Notes: generated by a model not told the origin, from the letters alone. Positions 9,100 through 16,985 are shown, counted from the stretch's first letter. The stretch is DNA of 34,988 bases from Pseudomonadota bacterium (GCA_021325655.1 JAJPGT010000049.1:1-34988), one strand, 5' to 3'. Numbers and translations: made by a program.

Positions 9100-10203
9100 A
9101 TGAAGATCACCCGTATCGACGTGTTCGGGTTTCGCTACACCGTCGCCGGCGGGGCGTTCGCCCTGTCGGGCGGCCGGGTCATGCGATCGCTGGACAGCAC
9201 GCTGGTGAAGGTCTCGACCGAGGCCGGGCTGGCTGGGTGGGGGGAGCACGCCCCGATCCCGGGCTATATGGTTGCCCACGCCGAAGGGGCGCGTGCCGCG
9301 ATCCGTGAGCTGGCACCCGCGCTGCTCGGCCTGGATCCCCGCCAGGTCGAGGTGGTCTACGCCCGCATGGACCAGGTGCTCCAGGGGCACGCCTACGCCA
9401 AGTCCGCGCTGGATATCGCCTGCTGGGACATCCTCGGCCAGGCGGCCGGGCTGCCGCTCAGCGACCTGCTGGGCGGCACCTTCCAGCCCGAGTTCCCGCT
9501 GCTGGGCGCGGTCGGGCTCGGCAGCCCGGAGGAGATGGCAGAGCGCGCCCAGGCGGTGCGCGAGGCCGGCTATCGCCGGGTGCAGCTCAAGGTGGGCTCC
9601 GACTGGCGCGAGGATGTGCGCCGCGTCCACGCCTGCCTTTCGGTGCTGGTCGACCTCGACCTGGTCATCGCCGACGCCAACGGCTACTGGCGGGTGCATG
9701 AGGCAGCGAACGTCGTGGCAGCGCTGGAGCAGCAGCCATTGTATCTGGAGCAGCCCTGCCGAACGCTCGCCGAGTGTCTGGCTATCCGCCGCCGCACCGC
9801 CCGGCCGATGATCCTGGACGAGAGTCTGACCGATCTGGACGCCGTGCTGGAGGCGCAGGCCCGCGACGCGCTGGACGCAGCGATGCTGAAGCTCTCGCGC
9901 TTCGGCGGAATCAGCCGCTTGCGCCAGGCGCGGGACCTCTGCCAGCGCTGGGGGCTGGCGGTGACCATCGAGGATGGCGGTGGCGGGGATGTGGTCGCGA
10001 CCGCCTCCGCCCACCTGGCCGCCAGCACCCGCCCGGGCCTGCTGCTGAACGGCTCGCTGATCAACGGGCTGGTGAACGAGCGCCTCGCCGAGGGCGCGCC
10101 GGTGGCCCGCGCCGGCCGGGGCCGCGTCCCGACCGGCCCCGGCCTGGGGATCAGGGTAGACGAGCGGGCGCTGGGCACGCCGCTGTTCAGCGTCACGGCG
10201 TAG
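9100..10203 (+). CDS. Enolase-superfamily enzyme resembling hydroxyproline-betaine epimerase / cis-3-hydroxyproline dehydratase branch
   Basis: A second MLE-subgroup barrel. The residue pattern is Q162-x-K164 (VQLKVG), D192 (ADAN), E217 (LEQPC), D240 (LDES) and K264 (LKLSRFGG). The Q-x-K in place of K-x-K, the LEQPC segment, GHAYAKSALDIA and a late EDGGGGDV stretch recall, from memory, 4R-hydroxyproline betaine 2-epimerase (HpbD) and cis-3-hydroxy-L-proline dehydratases. A precise function is not proven. ATG 9100 follows GAGGA; the upstream open frame to 8950 is GC shadow. The 367 residues match the family. It is followed after 79 bases by the DapA-family gene, so the two probably share a transcript. 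Confidence 0.88.
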   Translation: MKITRIDVFGFRYTVAGGAFALSGGRVMRSLDSTLVKVSTEAGLAGWGEHAPIPGYMVAHAEGARAAIRELAPALLGLDPRQVEVVYARMDQVLQGHAYAKSALDIACWDILGQAAGLPLSDLLGGTFQPEFPLLGAVGLGSPEEMAERAQAVREAGYRRVQLKVGSDWREDVRRVHACLSVLVDLDLVIADANGYWRVHEAANVVAALEQQPLYLEQPCRTLAECLAIRRRTARPMILDESLTDLDAVLEAQARDALDAAMLKLSRFGGISRLRQARDLCQRWGLAVTIEDGGGGDVVATASAHLAASTRPGLLLNGSLINGLVNERLAEGAPVARAGRGRVPTGPGLGIRVDERALGTPLFSVTA

Positions 10204-10282
10204 CGAGCGTCGCCAGCGCCTCCCACGTCGCGCTATCCTGGGTACCGATAGTATTGATAGAAACGACGAGGAGCAAGAGCAC

Positions 10283-11230
10283 ATGATCGAGCCGCGCGGC
10301 TCCTGGGTTGCCATCCCCACCCCGTTTCATCCTGACGAGTCGATCAACTGGGCGATGTTCGAGCGGCTGATCGCCTTCCACGCGGACAACGGCTCCTGCG
10401 CGCTGCTGGTAATGGGCTCCTGTGGCGAGGCGACGCTGCTGTCTCTGGAGGAGCGGCGGGAGATCATCGACCGCGTCGCCGCGTTCGCCCGTGGGAAGAT
10501 CCGCGTCTTCTTCGGCACCACCCTGCCCAGCACGCGCGACACCATCGCCCTCACCCGCTACGCCGAGGACGCCGGCGCTGATGGAGTCGTGCTGGTCGTC
10601 CCGCCCTACGTCACCCCACCCCAGGAAGCGGTGTTCGAGCACTTCGCCGCGGTCGCCACCGCGGTCCGCTGCCCGGTGGCGCTCTACAACAACCCGACCC
10701 GCGTCCACGTGAACATCGAGCCGGCGACGATCGCCCGGCTGCAGCGCGAGGCGCCGAACCTGTTCATCGACAAAGAGGCGATGGCCGACGCCAGCCAGAT
10801 CGCCGAGGTGATCGCTCTCAGCAACGGCGCGGTCAAGGTGCTCTGCTGCGACTATCCGAAGTACGGCCTGATCGCCCCGACGCTGGCGTTGGGCGGCTCG
10901 GGCACCGCCAATGTCACCGGCAACGTCGCCCCGGCCGAGATGGCCGCGCTCTCCCAGCCCTGGACGAACGGCGTGGACCTGGCCTCCTGGCGGCGCGACT
11001 ACTTCCGGCTGCTACCGCTGATGAAGGCGATGTACTGGTTCACCAACCCGATCGTGATCAAGGCCGGGCTGAACCTGCTCGGCTTCGAGGTCGGCTCCGT
11101 GCGGCGGCCGCTGGCCGACCTGCGGGGTCCGAAGGTGCAGGAGCTGGACGCGCTGCTGACCGAGCTGGGGCTGAAGGAGCGCTACGCCCGCTGGGCGCGC
11201 CCAGCGCCGGCAGTCTCCTTCGCCCGGTAG
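10283..11230 (+). CDS. DapA/NanA family lyase or aldolase (dihydrodipicolinate synthase family)
   Basis: A class I Schiff-base (beta/alpha)8 enzyme acting on a 2-oxo-acid. The lysine that forms the imine is K164 (FIDKEAMAD) and the assisting tyrosine is Y135 in ALYNNPTRV. The usual GTTGE strand-2 motif is GSCGEA here, so the carboxylate-binding threonines are partly replaced. That argues against true dihydrodipicolinate synthase and for a catabolic aldolase, dehydratase or deaminase. ATG 10283 has GAGGAG about nine bases upstream. The 79-base leader contains a GATAG repeat but no clear promoter. Length is 315 residues. It closes the catabolic block and would be the carbon-carbon or deaminating step; substrate unknown. 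Confidence 0.9.
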   Translation: MIEPRGSWVAIPTPFHPDESINWAMFERLIAFHADNGSCALLVMGSCGEATLLSLEERREIIDRVAAFARGKIRVFFGTTLPSTRDTIALTRYAEDAGADGVVLVVPPYVTPPQEAVFEHFAAVATAVRCPVALYNNPTRVHVNIEPATIARLQREAPNLFIDKEAMADASQIAEVIALSNGAVKVLCCDYPKYGLIAPTLALGGSGTANVTGNVAPAEMAALSQPWTNGVDLASWRRDYFRLLPLMKAMYWFTNPIVIKAGLNLLGFEVGSVRRPLADLRGPKVQELDALLTELGLKERYARWARPAPAVSFAR

Positions 11231-11366
11231 CGCGCCGGCGGTCTCGAATACGGGTTCGCCCGGGCCAGGCTCCGTCGGCTTACGGGGTCAGGAGCTCGCT
11301 ACCCCGCTCACCTCGCAGTCTCTGTCCCGAACGACTACCCACACGACCCACCATGGCTCCCGCTAT

Positions 11367-11403
11367 TGAGACATTCCAGTATTGACAATGCTGTTGTGTC
11401 TCA
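11367..11403. promoter_or_regulatory. Nested double palindrome, candidate operator of the tandem-HTH regulator
   Basis: A 37-bp symmetric site. Outer arms TGAGACA (11367-11373) and TGTCTCA (11397-11403) match perfectly. Inner arms CAGTATTG and CAATGCTG match at 7 of 8 positions around a single central A at 11385. Three unmatched bases separate inner from outer arms on each side. The centre falls inside the -35 box, so binding would block RNA polymerase. Four half-sites fit a dimer whose subunits each carry two DNA-binding domains. Confidence 0.75.
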
Positions 11404-11410
11404 GTATGAT
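11382..11410 (+). promoter_or_regulatory. Consensus sigma-70 promoter of the exporter operon
   Basis: TTGACA at 11382-11387 and TATGAT at 11405-11410 are separated by exactly 17 bases. The predicted transcription start, about seven bases after the -10 box, falls at or beside the ATG at 11418, giving an almost leaderless message. The rest of the preceding gap (11231-11366) shows nothing I recognise. Confidence 0.8.
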
Positions 11411-11417
11411 CGAAGGC

Positions 11418-12230
11418 ATGGTGAGACGGGAGCAGCGAGAGCACATCCTCGACGCTGCCCGACGGCTGCTCGCTACGGCGCCTAACGAGCGTGACGTATC
11501 GATGGAGCGTGTCGCCGACGCGGCGCGGCTGAGCCGGGCCACGGTCTATCGCTACTTCCCCAGCAAGGCGGCGCTGGTCGCTGCCGCAGCGGCTAATGGG
11601 GCGCCGCGGGTAGCGGACTCGCGGACGAAGATCCTCGAAGCTGCGCTCGCGGTGTTTGGCGAGCGCGGCATCCATGCCGCCACCCTCCAGGAGATCGCCG
11701 CCCGGGCCGGGCTCAGCCTCTCCGGGCTGCACTGGCACTTCAAGAACAAGGACGAGTTGGTCACCGCGCTGGCCGACCGGAGTGTCTTGCTCCCGACGGT
11801 GGCCCGGGAAGTCGCGGCGGCCCCGGACGCCGATTTGGAGACCCAGTTGACCCACGTCGCCGCTGCGGCATTGCAGGGGCTGGGGCGCTACCGTGGCCTG
11901 CTGCGAGCGTTGCTCTGCGAGGCTGATGTCTATCCGGACGTCGCCCGGCTGGTCGCCACCAAGACCGCCGGGCGCGGGTTGCCGCTGCTAGCGGAGCTGT
12001 TCGAGCAACACGCACGCCGCGGCACGCTGCGGCCCGGCCCGGCCCGGGTGCGAGCTCAGGCGTTCATCAGTATGCTCGCGGTGCTGGTTCTGATTCGGCC
12101 AGCTTTGGGCGAGCTGATCCCAGAGGACGACCAGGCGTGCACCCGTGAGTACGTGCAGATCATGCTCCGCGGGGTGCTGGCGGAGCCCGGAGGCCAGGCG
12201 AATGAACGCCGAGACGCCAACTCTGCCTGA
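11418..12230 (+). CDS. TetR-like repressor with two tandem N-terminal HTH domains
   Basis: A one-component regulator, probably autoregulating the exporter operon that follows. Two TetR_N-type modules are visible. The first covers residues 5-57 (ILDAARRLL ... ATVYRYFPSKAALV). The second covers 68-118 (TKILEAALAVF ... GLHWHFKNKDELV). A C-terminal domain (119-270) is helical and would bind an effector. Standard TetR proteins are about 200 residues with one HTH; this is 270. ATG 11418 is chosen because the first HTH begins right after it and the predicted transcript starts there; ATG 11406 and GTG 11421 are alternatives, and none has a Shine-Dalgarno. The 3' end overlaps the adaptor gene by 29 bases, implying translational coupling. 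Confidence 0.9.
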   Translation: MVRREQREHILDAARRLLATAPNERDVSMERVADAARLSRATVYRYFPSKAALVAAAAANGAPRVADSRTKILEAALAVFGERGIHAATLQEIAARAGLSLSGLHWHFKNKDELVTALADRSVLLPTVAREVAAAPDADLETQLTHVAAAALQGLGRYRGLLRALLCEADVYPDVARLVATKTAGRGLPLLAELFEQHARRGTLRPGPARVRAQAFISMLAVLVLIRPALGELIPEDDQACTREYVQIMLRGVLAEPGGQANERRDANSA

Positions 12231-12981
12231 TGCTGCGCCGGCCGGGGCTCGGCCAGCTCCACCCGGGCCCGAGGGTGCCGCCCCACCCCGCACACACCGT
12301 CGGCCACCGCGGTTGGTGCTGCTCCTCGGGGCACTGCTGTTGCTCGCCGTCGCCATAATTGGTTCTCTAGTCTGGGAGCGTGCTCAACCGCCCGGGCTGC
12401 TGGTGGCGTCGGGCACGCTCGAGCTGGACGAGGTGCTGGTTGGGCCGGAGGTTTCCGGCCGTCTGGTAGCGCTGCGGGTGGACGAGGGGCAAACCGTCCG
12501 GGCGGGTGACGAGCTGGCCCGGCTGGACGATTCGCTGATCCAACTGCAGATCAGCCAGGCGGACCCGGCCAGCCGTCGGCAACTGGAGATCCAGGCGACA
12601 CACTACGTGCTCACCGCGCCCAGCGCCGGGATCGTCACCCGCGTTCCGGTTCGGGTGGGCGAGTTGATCTCGCCAGGCCAGGTCGTGGCGGCGGTGGCCG
12701 ACCCGCGGTGGCTCAAGCTCACCCTCTACGTGCCAGAGTCCGACCTGGGAAGGGTACGGGTTGGCCAGACGGTCGAGATCCAGGCCGATCCCTTCCCCGG
12801 CCGCGTCTTCAATGGCAAGGTCACATCGATCAATACGAGCGCCGAGTTCACCCCCCGCAACGTGCAGACCCAGAAGGATCGGCTGAATCTCGTGTTCGGG
12901 GTGAAGGTGTCGGTGGACAACCGTGATGGCGCACTCAAGGCCGGCCTGCCGGTGGACGCTACTTTCCTCGAGGGGAGCTGA
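12202..12981 (+). CDS. HlyD/MFP-family adaptor of an ABC exporter, lacking the coiled-coil hairpin
   Basis: A membrane-anchored adaptor partner of the exporter. A Pro/Ala-rich N-terminus leads to one membrane helix (37-58). The two lipoyl half-motifs are at about 79-112 (GPEVSGRLVALRVDEGQTV) and 134-168 (YVLTAPSAGIVTRV), followed by a beta-barrel region. Only about 20 residues link the halves, where HlyD/YbhG proteins usually carry a long alpha-helical hairpin. That hairpin contacts the outer-membrane channel in diderms, so its absence suits a cell without one, or reflects an in-frame deletion. ATG 12202 has GGAGG upstream within the end of the tetR-like gene. Length is 259 residues, and the permease starts four bases later. 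Confidence 0.87.
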   Translation: MNAETPTLPDAAPAGARPAPPGPEGAAPPRTHRRPPRLVLLLGALLLLAVAIIGSLVWERAQPPGLLVASGTLELDEVLVGPEVSGRLVALRVDEGQTVRAGDELARLDDSLIQLQISQADPASRRQLEIQATHYVLTAPSAGIVTRVPVRVGELISPGQVVAAVADPRWLKLTLYVPESDLGRVRVGQTVEIQADPFPGRVFNGKVTSINTSAEFTPRNVQTQKDRLNLVFGVKVSVDNRDGALKAGLPVDATFLEGS

Positions 12982-12984
12982 ACG

Positions 12985-14121
12985 ATGCCCCCCTCGCTCG
13001 GTAGGGTCGCCTCGATCATTCGCAAAGAGTTCATCCAGATCCGCCGCGACCGGCGCACCCTCGCAATCATCCTGGTCATGCCGGCGATCCAGCTCCTGCT
13101 CTTTGGCTACGGGGTCAACACGATCGTTGACCACATCCCGACGGTAGTAGTAGACCAGTCCGGCGATATCCGAAGCCGCGAACTGATCGCTGCGCTCCAG
13201 AACAGCACCTATTTCGACGTTCAGGGGCACGTAGCCTCCAGCGCCGAAGCGGCGGCGGCGATCGACGCCGGCTGGGCCAAGGTCGCGCTGATCCTGCCAC
13301 CCGACTTCGGCACCCGGGCGCTGCGCGGGGAGACGGCGCTGGCGCAGTTGCTGGTGGACGGCTCGGACCCCAATGTGGCCCAGACCGCCGTGTTCGCCGC
13401 CGGGGTGGTGGCCCAGGTCCGCTCCGGCGACGTTGTCGCCGATACGCTCGCGCGATTGGGTCGCGGCCAGGTCCCCGGCGGGATTGAGCTGCGGCCGGCG
13501 GTGCTCTACAACCCCGGAATGCAAAGCGTGCAGTTCATGGTCCCCGGGCTCATCGGGCTCATCCTGCAGGTCCAGGCGATCTTGCTCACCGCGCTGGCTG
13601 TGGTGCGCGAACGGGAGCGCGGGACGCTGGAGCAGCTCGTGGTCACCCCGATTCGCTCCTGGGAGCTGATGGTCGGGAAGGTTATCCCGTACACTGCCAC
13701 CTCGTTCATCGCGGTGAGTCTGGCACTGCTCATCGGGCGCTACTGGTTCGAGGTGGAGATCCGCGGCAACCTCATCCTGCTCGCACTGTTCTCGCTGGTG
13801 TTCCTGCTTGGCTCGCTCGGGATTGGACTACTCATCTCGACGATCTCGCAGACCCAGACACAGGCGCTGCAGCTCGGGCAGTTCGTGCTGCTGCCATCGC
13901 TGTTGCTGTCCGGATTCATGTTCCCCCGCGAGGGGATGCCGCTGCCGCTCCAACTGGTCGGCCTGTTCATCCCGCTGACCTACTTCCTACAGATCCTGCG
14001 GGGAATCATTCTTAAAGGTGTCGGAATCGACGTGCTCTGGCCCCAGGCGCTGGCGCTGACACTCTTCGGGCTGCTGGTGTTCTCGGTGAGCGCCAACCGC
14101 TTCGTCAAGCGGCTCGGCTGA
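12985..14121 (+). CDS. ABC-2 type transporter permease (YbhS/YhhJ-like)
   Basis: The membrane subunit of a drug- or lipid-type exporter. An N-terminal helix (RTLAIILVMPAIQLLLFGYG) is followed by a large extracytoplasmic domain (about 40-170), then five hydrophobic segments in the C-terminal half, the classic ABC2_membrane_3 plan. The family motif REREGTLEQL-like stretch (RERERGTLEQLVVTP) is present. The 378 residues match YbhS/YbhR length. The stop overlaps the ATG of the ATPase gene (TGATG), so the adaptor, permease and ATPase are tightly coupled. Only one permease gene is present, so it would act as a homodimer, unlike E. coli YbhSR. Confidence 0.93.
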   Translation: MPPSLGRVASIIRKEFIQIRRDRRTLAIILVMPAIQLLLFGYGVNTIVDHIPTVVVDQSGDIRSRELIAALQNSTYFDVQGHVASSAEAAAAIDAGWAKVALILPPDFGTRALRGETALAQLLVDGSDPNVAQTAVFAAGVVAQVRSGDVVADTLARLGRGQVPGGIELRPAVLYNPGMQSVQFMVPGLIGLILQVQAILLTALAVVRERERGTLEQLVVTPIRSWELMVGKVIPYTATSFIAVSLALLIGRYWFEVEIRGNLILLALFSLVFLLGSLGIGLLISTISQTQTQALQLGQFVLLPSLLLSGFMFPREGMPLPLQLVGLFIPLTYFLQILRGIILKGVGIDVLWPQALALTLFGLLVFSVSANRFVKRLG

Positions 14122-15068
14122 TGTCCCCCGATACAGTCATCGAGATCCATAGACTTACCAAGCGCTTCGGCGACCGGGTCGCGGTGAACGACCTCAGCTT
14201 CTCGATCCACCGCGGCGAAGTCTTCGCTTTCCTCGGCCCCAACGGCTCCGGGAAGAGCACGACCATCCGCATGCTCTGCGGGATCCTGACCCCGACGAGT
14301 GGAGAGGGGCGGGTACTCGGGTTCGACATCGCCCGCGAGGGCGAGCGCATCAAGGAGCACATCGGCTATATGAGCCAGCGCTTCGCGCTCTACGAGGATC
14401 TCACCGTGCGTGAGAACCTCGAGTTCTACGCTGGGGTCTACCAGGTGCCGCGCGCCGAGCGCCGAGCCCGGCTCGACGAGCTGATCGCGATGGCGGGTCT
14501 GGTGAGCCGGGAGCGGCAGCTCGCCGGACAGCTCTCGGGCGGCTGGAAGCAGCGCTTAGCGCTGGGCTGCGCGATCGTGCACCGGCCGCAGCTCCTGTTT
14601 CTGGATGAGCCAACCGCTGGGGTCGATCCAGTGTCGCGGCGGAGCTTCTGGACGATGATCTATGGACTGGCTCGCGGCGGGGTGACGATCTTTGTGACCA
14701 CCCACTATCTGGACGAGGCGGAGTACGCCGATCGGGTGGCGATGATCCACGGCGGAGTGCTGCGCGTCCTCGCCACCCCGGCGGAGTTGAAGCGCACCGC
14801 GCTGCGCGGTCGGCTGCTGAACCTGACCTGCGACGAGCCGCGGCGCGCACTCCCGCTGTTGGAGTGCGCGCCCGGGGTCCGCGAGGTCGCGCTCTACGGG
14901 ACGGCACTCCATGTCCTCATCGACTCCGAGCGGCAATCGCCCGAAGGGCTCCGCCGCTTCCTCAGTGCTGCCGGGGTCACCGTGCGCGACGTCACCGACA
15001 TCGAGCCGACGCTGGAGGACGTTTTCATCAGCCTGATCGGCGCCCCGGCGGGCGAACAGGCAGTGTGA
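14121..15068 (+). CDS. ABC exporter ATP-binding protein (CcmA/YbhF-like)
   Basis: The ATPase for the upstream permease. Walker A is GPNGSGKST (39-47). The signature region LSGGWKQRLALG is followed by Walker B LLFLDEPTAGVDP and the switch histidine in TTHYLDEAEYADR. The C-terminal 90 residues end LEDVFISLIG, typical of ABC-2 exporter ATPases. The tryptophan in LSGGW replaces the more common Q/M. Only one nucleotide-binding domain is present, whereas YbhF has two. Start ATG 14121 overlaps the permease stop. The following 118-base gap before the alcohol dehydrogenase gene holds no recognisable terminator. Confidence 0.95.
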   Translation: MSPDTVIEIHRLTKRFGDRVAVNDLSFSIHRGEVFAFLGPNGSGKSTTIRMLCGILTPTSGEGRVLGFDIAREGERIKEHIGYMSQRFALYEDLTVRENLEFYAGVYQVPRAERRARLDELIAMAGLVSRERQLAGQLSGGWKQRLALGCAIVHRPQLLFLDEPTAGVDPVSRRSFWTMIYGLARGGVTIFVTTHYLDEAEYADRVAMIHGGVLRVLATPAELKRTALRGRLLNLTCDEPRRALPLLECAPGVREVALYGTALHVLIDSERQSPEGLRRFLSAAGVTVRDVTDIEPTLEDVFISLIGAPAGEQAV

Positions 15069-15186
15069 TGGGCTGGTTCAGCGCTCCGCGCCGCTGCTTC
15101 GGCGACTCCCCCCGCCGGGTGACGAGGCTGGCCCAACCTGCCACACTGTACTGCACACCATGGCGATAAGGGATGAGGCGAGCGAG

Positions 15187-16287
15187 ATGCGGACACGGGC
15201 GGCGGTGCTGTACGAGCCGAAGCAGGCGCTGGCAATCGAAGAGCTGGAGGTGCTGCCGCCCCGGGCGGGCGAGGTACTGGTGCGCTACGTCGCCAGTGGC
15301 GTCTGCCACAGCGACCTGCATGTGATACAAGGGCTGATGGAGTGGCGCACCCCAGTGGTCCTCGGCCACGAGGGCGGCGGGGTGGTGGAGGCGGTCGGGC
15401 CGGGCGTCAGCACGGTGCAGGTCGGCGACCACGTGCTCACCTCCTACCAGCCCTCCTGCGGCCGCTGTCCCTACTGCACCATCGGCCGGCCAAACCTGTG
15501 CGACCTGCGCGACGCGCCACGCTTCACCATGCCAGATGGGACGACCCGCTTTCGGAAGGGCGACCGGGAGATCTTCCACTTCTTCCAGGTATCGTCGTAC
15601 GCCGAACGGGCGGTACTGCCCGAGCACAGCGTGATCCCGATCCGCAAGGATGCCCCGCTGGACGTGGTCTGCCTGGTGAGCTGCGGGGTGATGGCGGGCG
15701 CCGGGGCGGTGATCAACCGGGCCCACGTCCAGCCGGGGTCCAGCGTGGCGGTGTTCGGCTGCGGCGGCGTCGGGCTCAACGCTATCCAGGCGGCGGCACT
15801 GGTCGGCGCCGGCAAAATCATCGCCGTCGACGTGTTCGACCAGAAGCTGGAGTGGTCACGGGAGTTCGGCGCGACCCACCTGGTCAATGCGCGGCGCGAG
15901 GACCCAGTGGCGCGCATCCAGCAGATCTGCGGCCGCGGTGGGGCCGACTACGCGATCGAGGCGATCGGGAGACCGGAGACCATCGACCAGGCCTTCCGCT
16001 CGGTGCACCGGGGTGGAACCGTAGTGGTCGTCGGAGTGGCGCCGGCCGGAACGAAGCTCTCCCTCGACCCGCTCCTGCTCCTGCAGGATCGCGCGCTGCT
16101 GGGAACCTCCTTCGGCAGCGCCCGGCAGCGAGTGGACCTGCCGCTGTTCGTCGACCTGTTCATGCAGGGCAAGTACAAGCTGCGTGAGCTGATCAGCCGG
16201 CAGATCGGGCTGGACGAGCTCAACCACGCCTACGAGCTGCTGGAGCGCGGGGAAGTGCGCCGCAGCGTGGTGCGCTACCCCTCCTGA
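15187..16287 (+). CDS. Zinc-dependent NAD alcohol dehydrogenase (class III / NDMA-dependent-like)
   Basis: A medium-chain dehydrogenase oxidising an alcohol to an aldehyde. Catalytic zinc ligands C40 (GVCHSD) and H61-E62 (GHEGGG) are present. The structural zinc lobe has C91, C94, C97 and C105. The NAD fold contains GCGGVGLNAIQ and an acidic residue (AVDVFD) that favours NAD over NADP. Length is 366 residues. ATG 15187 is preferred because a purine-rich GAGGCGAGCGAG precedes it; ATG 15160 would add nine residues without a ribosome site. A HEGGGVV-type sequence and the long loop after the zinc lobe resemble S-(hydroxymethyl)glutathione/mycothiol-type and aryl-alcohol dehydrogenases; the substrate is open. 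Confidence 0.93.
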   Translation: MRTRAAVLYEPKQALAIEELEVLPPRAGEVLVRYVASGVCHSDLHVIQGLMEWRTPVVLGHEGGGVVEAVGPGVSTVQVGDHVLTSYQPSCGRCPYCTIGRPNLCDLRDAPRFTMPDGTTRFRKGDREIFHFFQVSSYAERAVLPEHSVIPIRKDAPLDVVCLVSCGVMAGAGAVINRAHVQPGSSVAVFGCGGVGLNAIQAAALVGAGKIIAVDVFDQKLEWSREFGATHLVNARREDPVARIQQICGRGGADYAIEAIGRPETIDQAFRSVHRGGTVVVVGVAPAGTKLSLDPLLLLQDRALLGTSFGSARQRVDLPLFVDLFMQGKYKLRELISRQIGLDELNHAYELLERGEVRRSVVRYPS

Positions 16288-16361
16288 GCGCCCGCCCGAT
16301 GGCCTCGGCACGGGCCATGCGGGGAGTCCTTCGGGTTTTGGGGAGGGTTCAGGGATGATAG

Positions 16362-16727
16362 CTGGACCGCGGAAACAGGTCGAACGACCTGCGGCCGGAC
16401 ACGAGCTGGCAGGAGCAGGAGGCCTCCTGCCGCGCGTTCGCGGAGAGCTTCGGGTATCAGGTGGCCTGGGTGGGGCACGCGGCGCTCGGAGCACCGGACA
16501 TGGACGCGGCGTTCGACGAGCTGCAGCACCGGCTCGATCCGCCCGGCTTGGACGCGCTGGTGCTATGCGGGCCGCACGCTGGGGACGGGACGACCGCGCG
16601 CCTGGACGCGCTGCTGGAGCGCGCCAAGGGCAAGGGGATGGACCTGGTGTTCCCGACACCGACAGCCCAGATGACGGCGCCCGGCGGCGGGAACCCCTCG
16701 TCGGACCGGCCCAACGAGGGCGGCTAG
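16362..16727 (+). pseudogene. Serine-recombinase N-terminal domain remnant
   Basis: The frame after the TAG at 16359 encodes a resolvase-like stretch. SWQEQEASCRAFAESFGYQV matches the S-x-x-x-Q-E-x-x-C-R-x-x-A-x-x-x-G-Y helix of large serine recombinases. It continues with a degraded D-x-L-V-x-x-strand and a LDALLERAKGKGMDLVF stretch like the following helix-strand. The first strand with the catalytic serine and the arginine-rich RLDR segment are missing or changed. No start with a ribosome site is found and the frame stops at 16727, so it looks like a decayed mobile-element fragment. A short ATGGCC/GGCCAT hairpin (16299-16318) lies upstream and may mark the end of the dehydrogenase transcript. 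Confidence 0.55.
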
Positions 16728-16937
16728 GAAGGGAAGCCCAGCGCCAGGCGCTGTTCAGATCGCGTCTTCGTCCCTCCGGCGGACCGCGATACACCTTCAA
16801 CGGCGAGATCACTGCCTGCCTGGTCGGGTTTGACACCGCCAGGCGCCTGGGGGCGGCTGAACTGGCCGGTGCTGTGGGACGAATTCCCGCCCGCTGAGAA
16901 GATGGCGCGGACGGACGGCACGGTGGGCTGGAGCTGA
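16728..16937 (+). pseudogene. Unrecognised degenerate coding remnant, frame-shifted
   Basis: Two stretches read like real protein in different frames. GGPRYTFNGEITACLVGFD is in the frame of the ATG at 16355, and LNWPVLWDEFPPAEKMARTD leads to the TGA at 16935-16937 in the recombinase frame. A single frameshift near 16840 would join them. I do not recognise the family. It may be the other end of the inserted element or an old resident gene. Confidence 0.3.
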
Positions 16938-16939
16938 GC

Positions 16940-16978
16940 GCGCAGGAGAGGCGGGTCCGAGCCGGGCCTCTCCTGCGC
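16940..16978. terminator. Bidirectional hairpin terminator before the amino-acid permease 3' end
   Basis: A 13-bp perfect stem (arms 16940-16952 and 16966-16978) with a 13-nt loop sits eight bases from the stop of the minus-strand permease gene. There is no clear T-run on either strand. Confidence 0.65.
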
Positions 16979-16985
16979 TCGGACG

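Noticed and set aside
16355..16897. 180-codon frame starting at ATG 16355
   Set aside because: The recombinase-like similarity lies in a different frame; this frame reads as a shadow except for a short tail described as a remnant.
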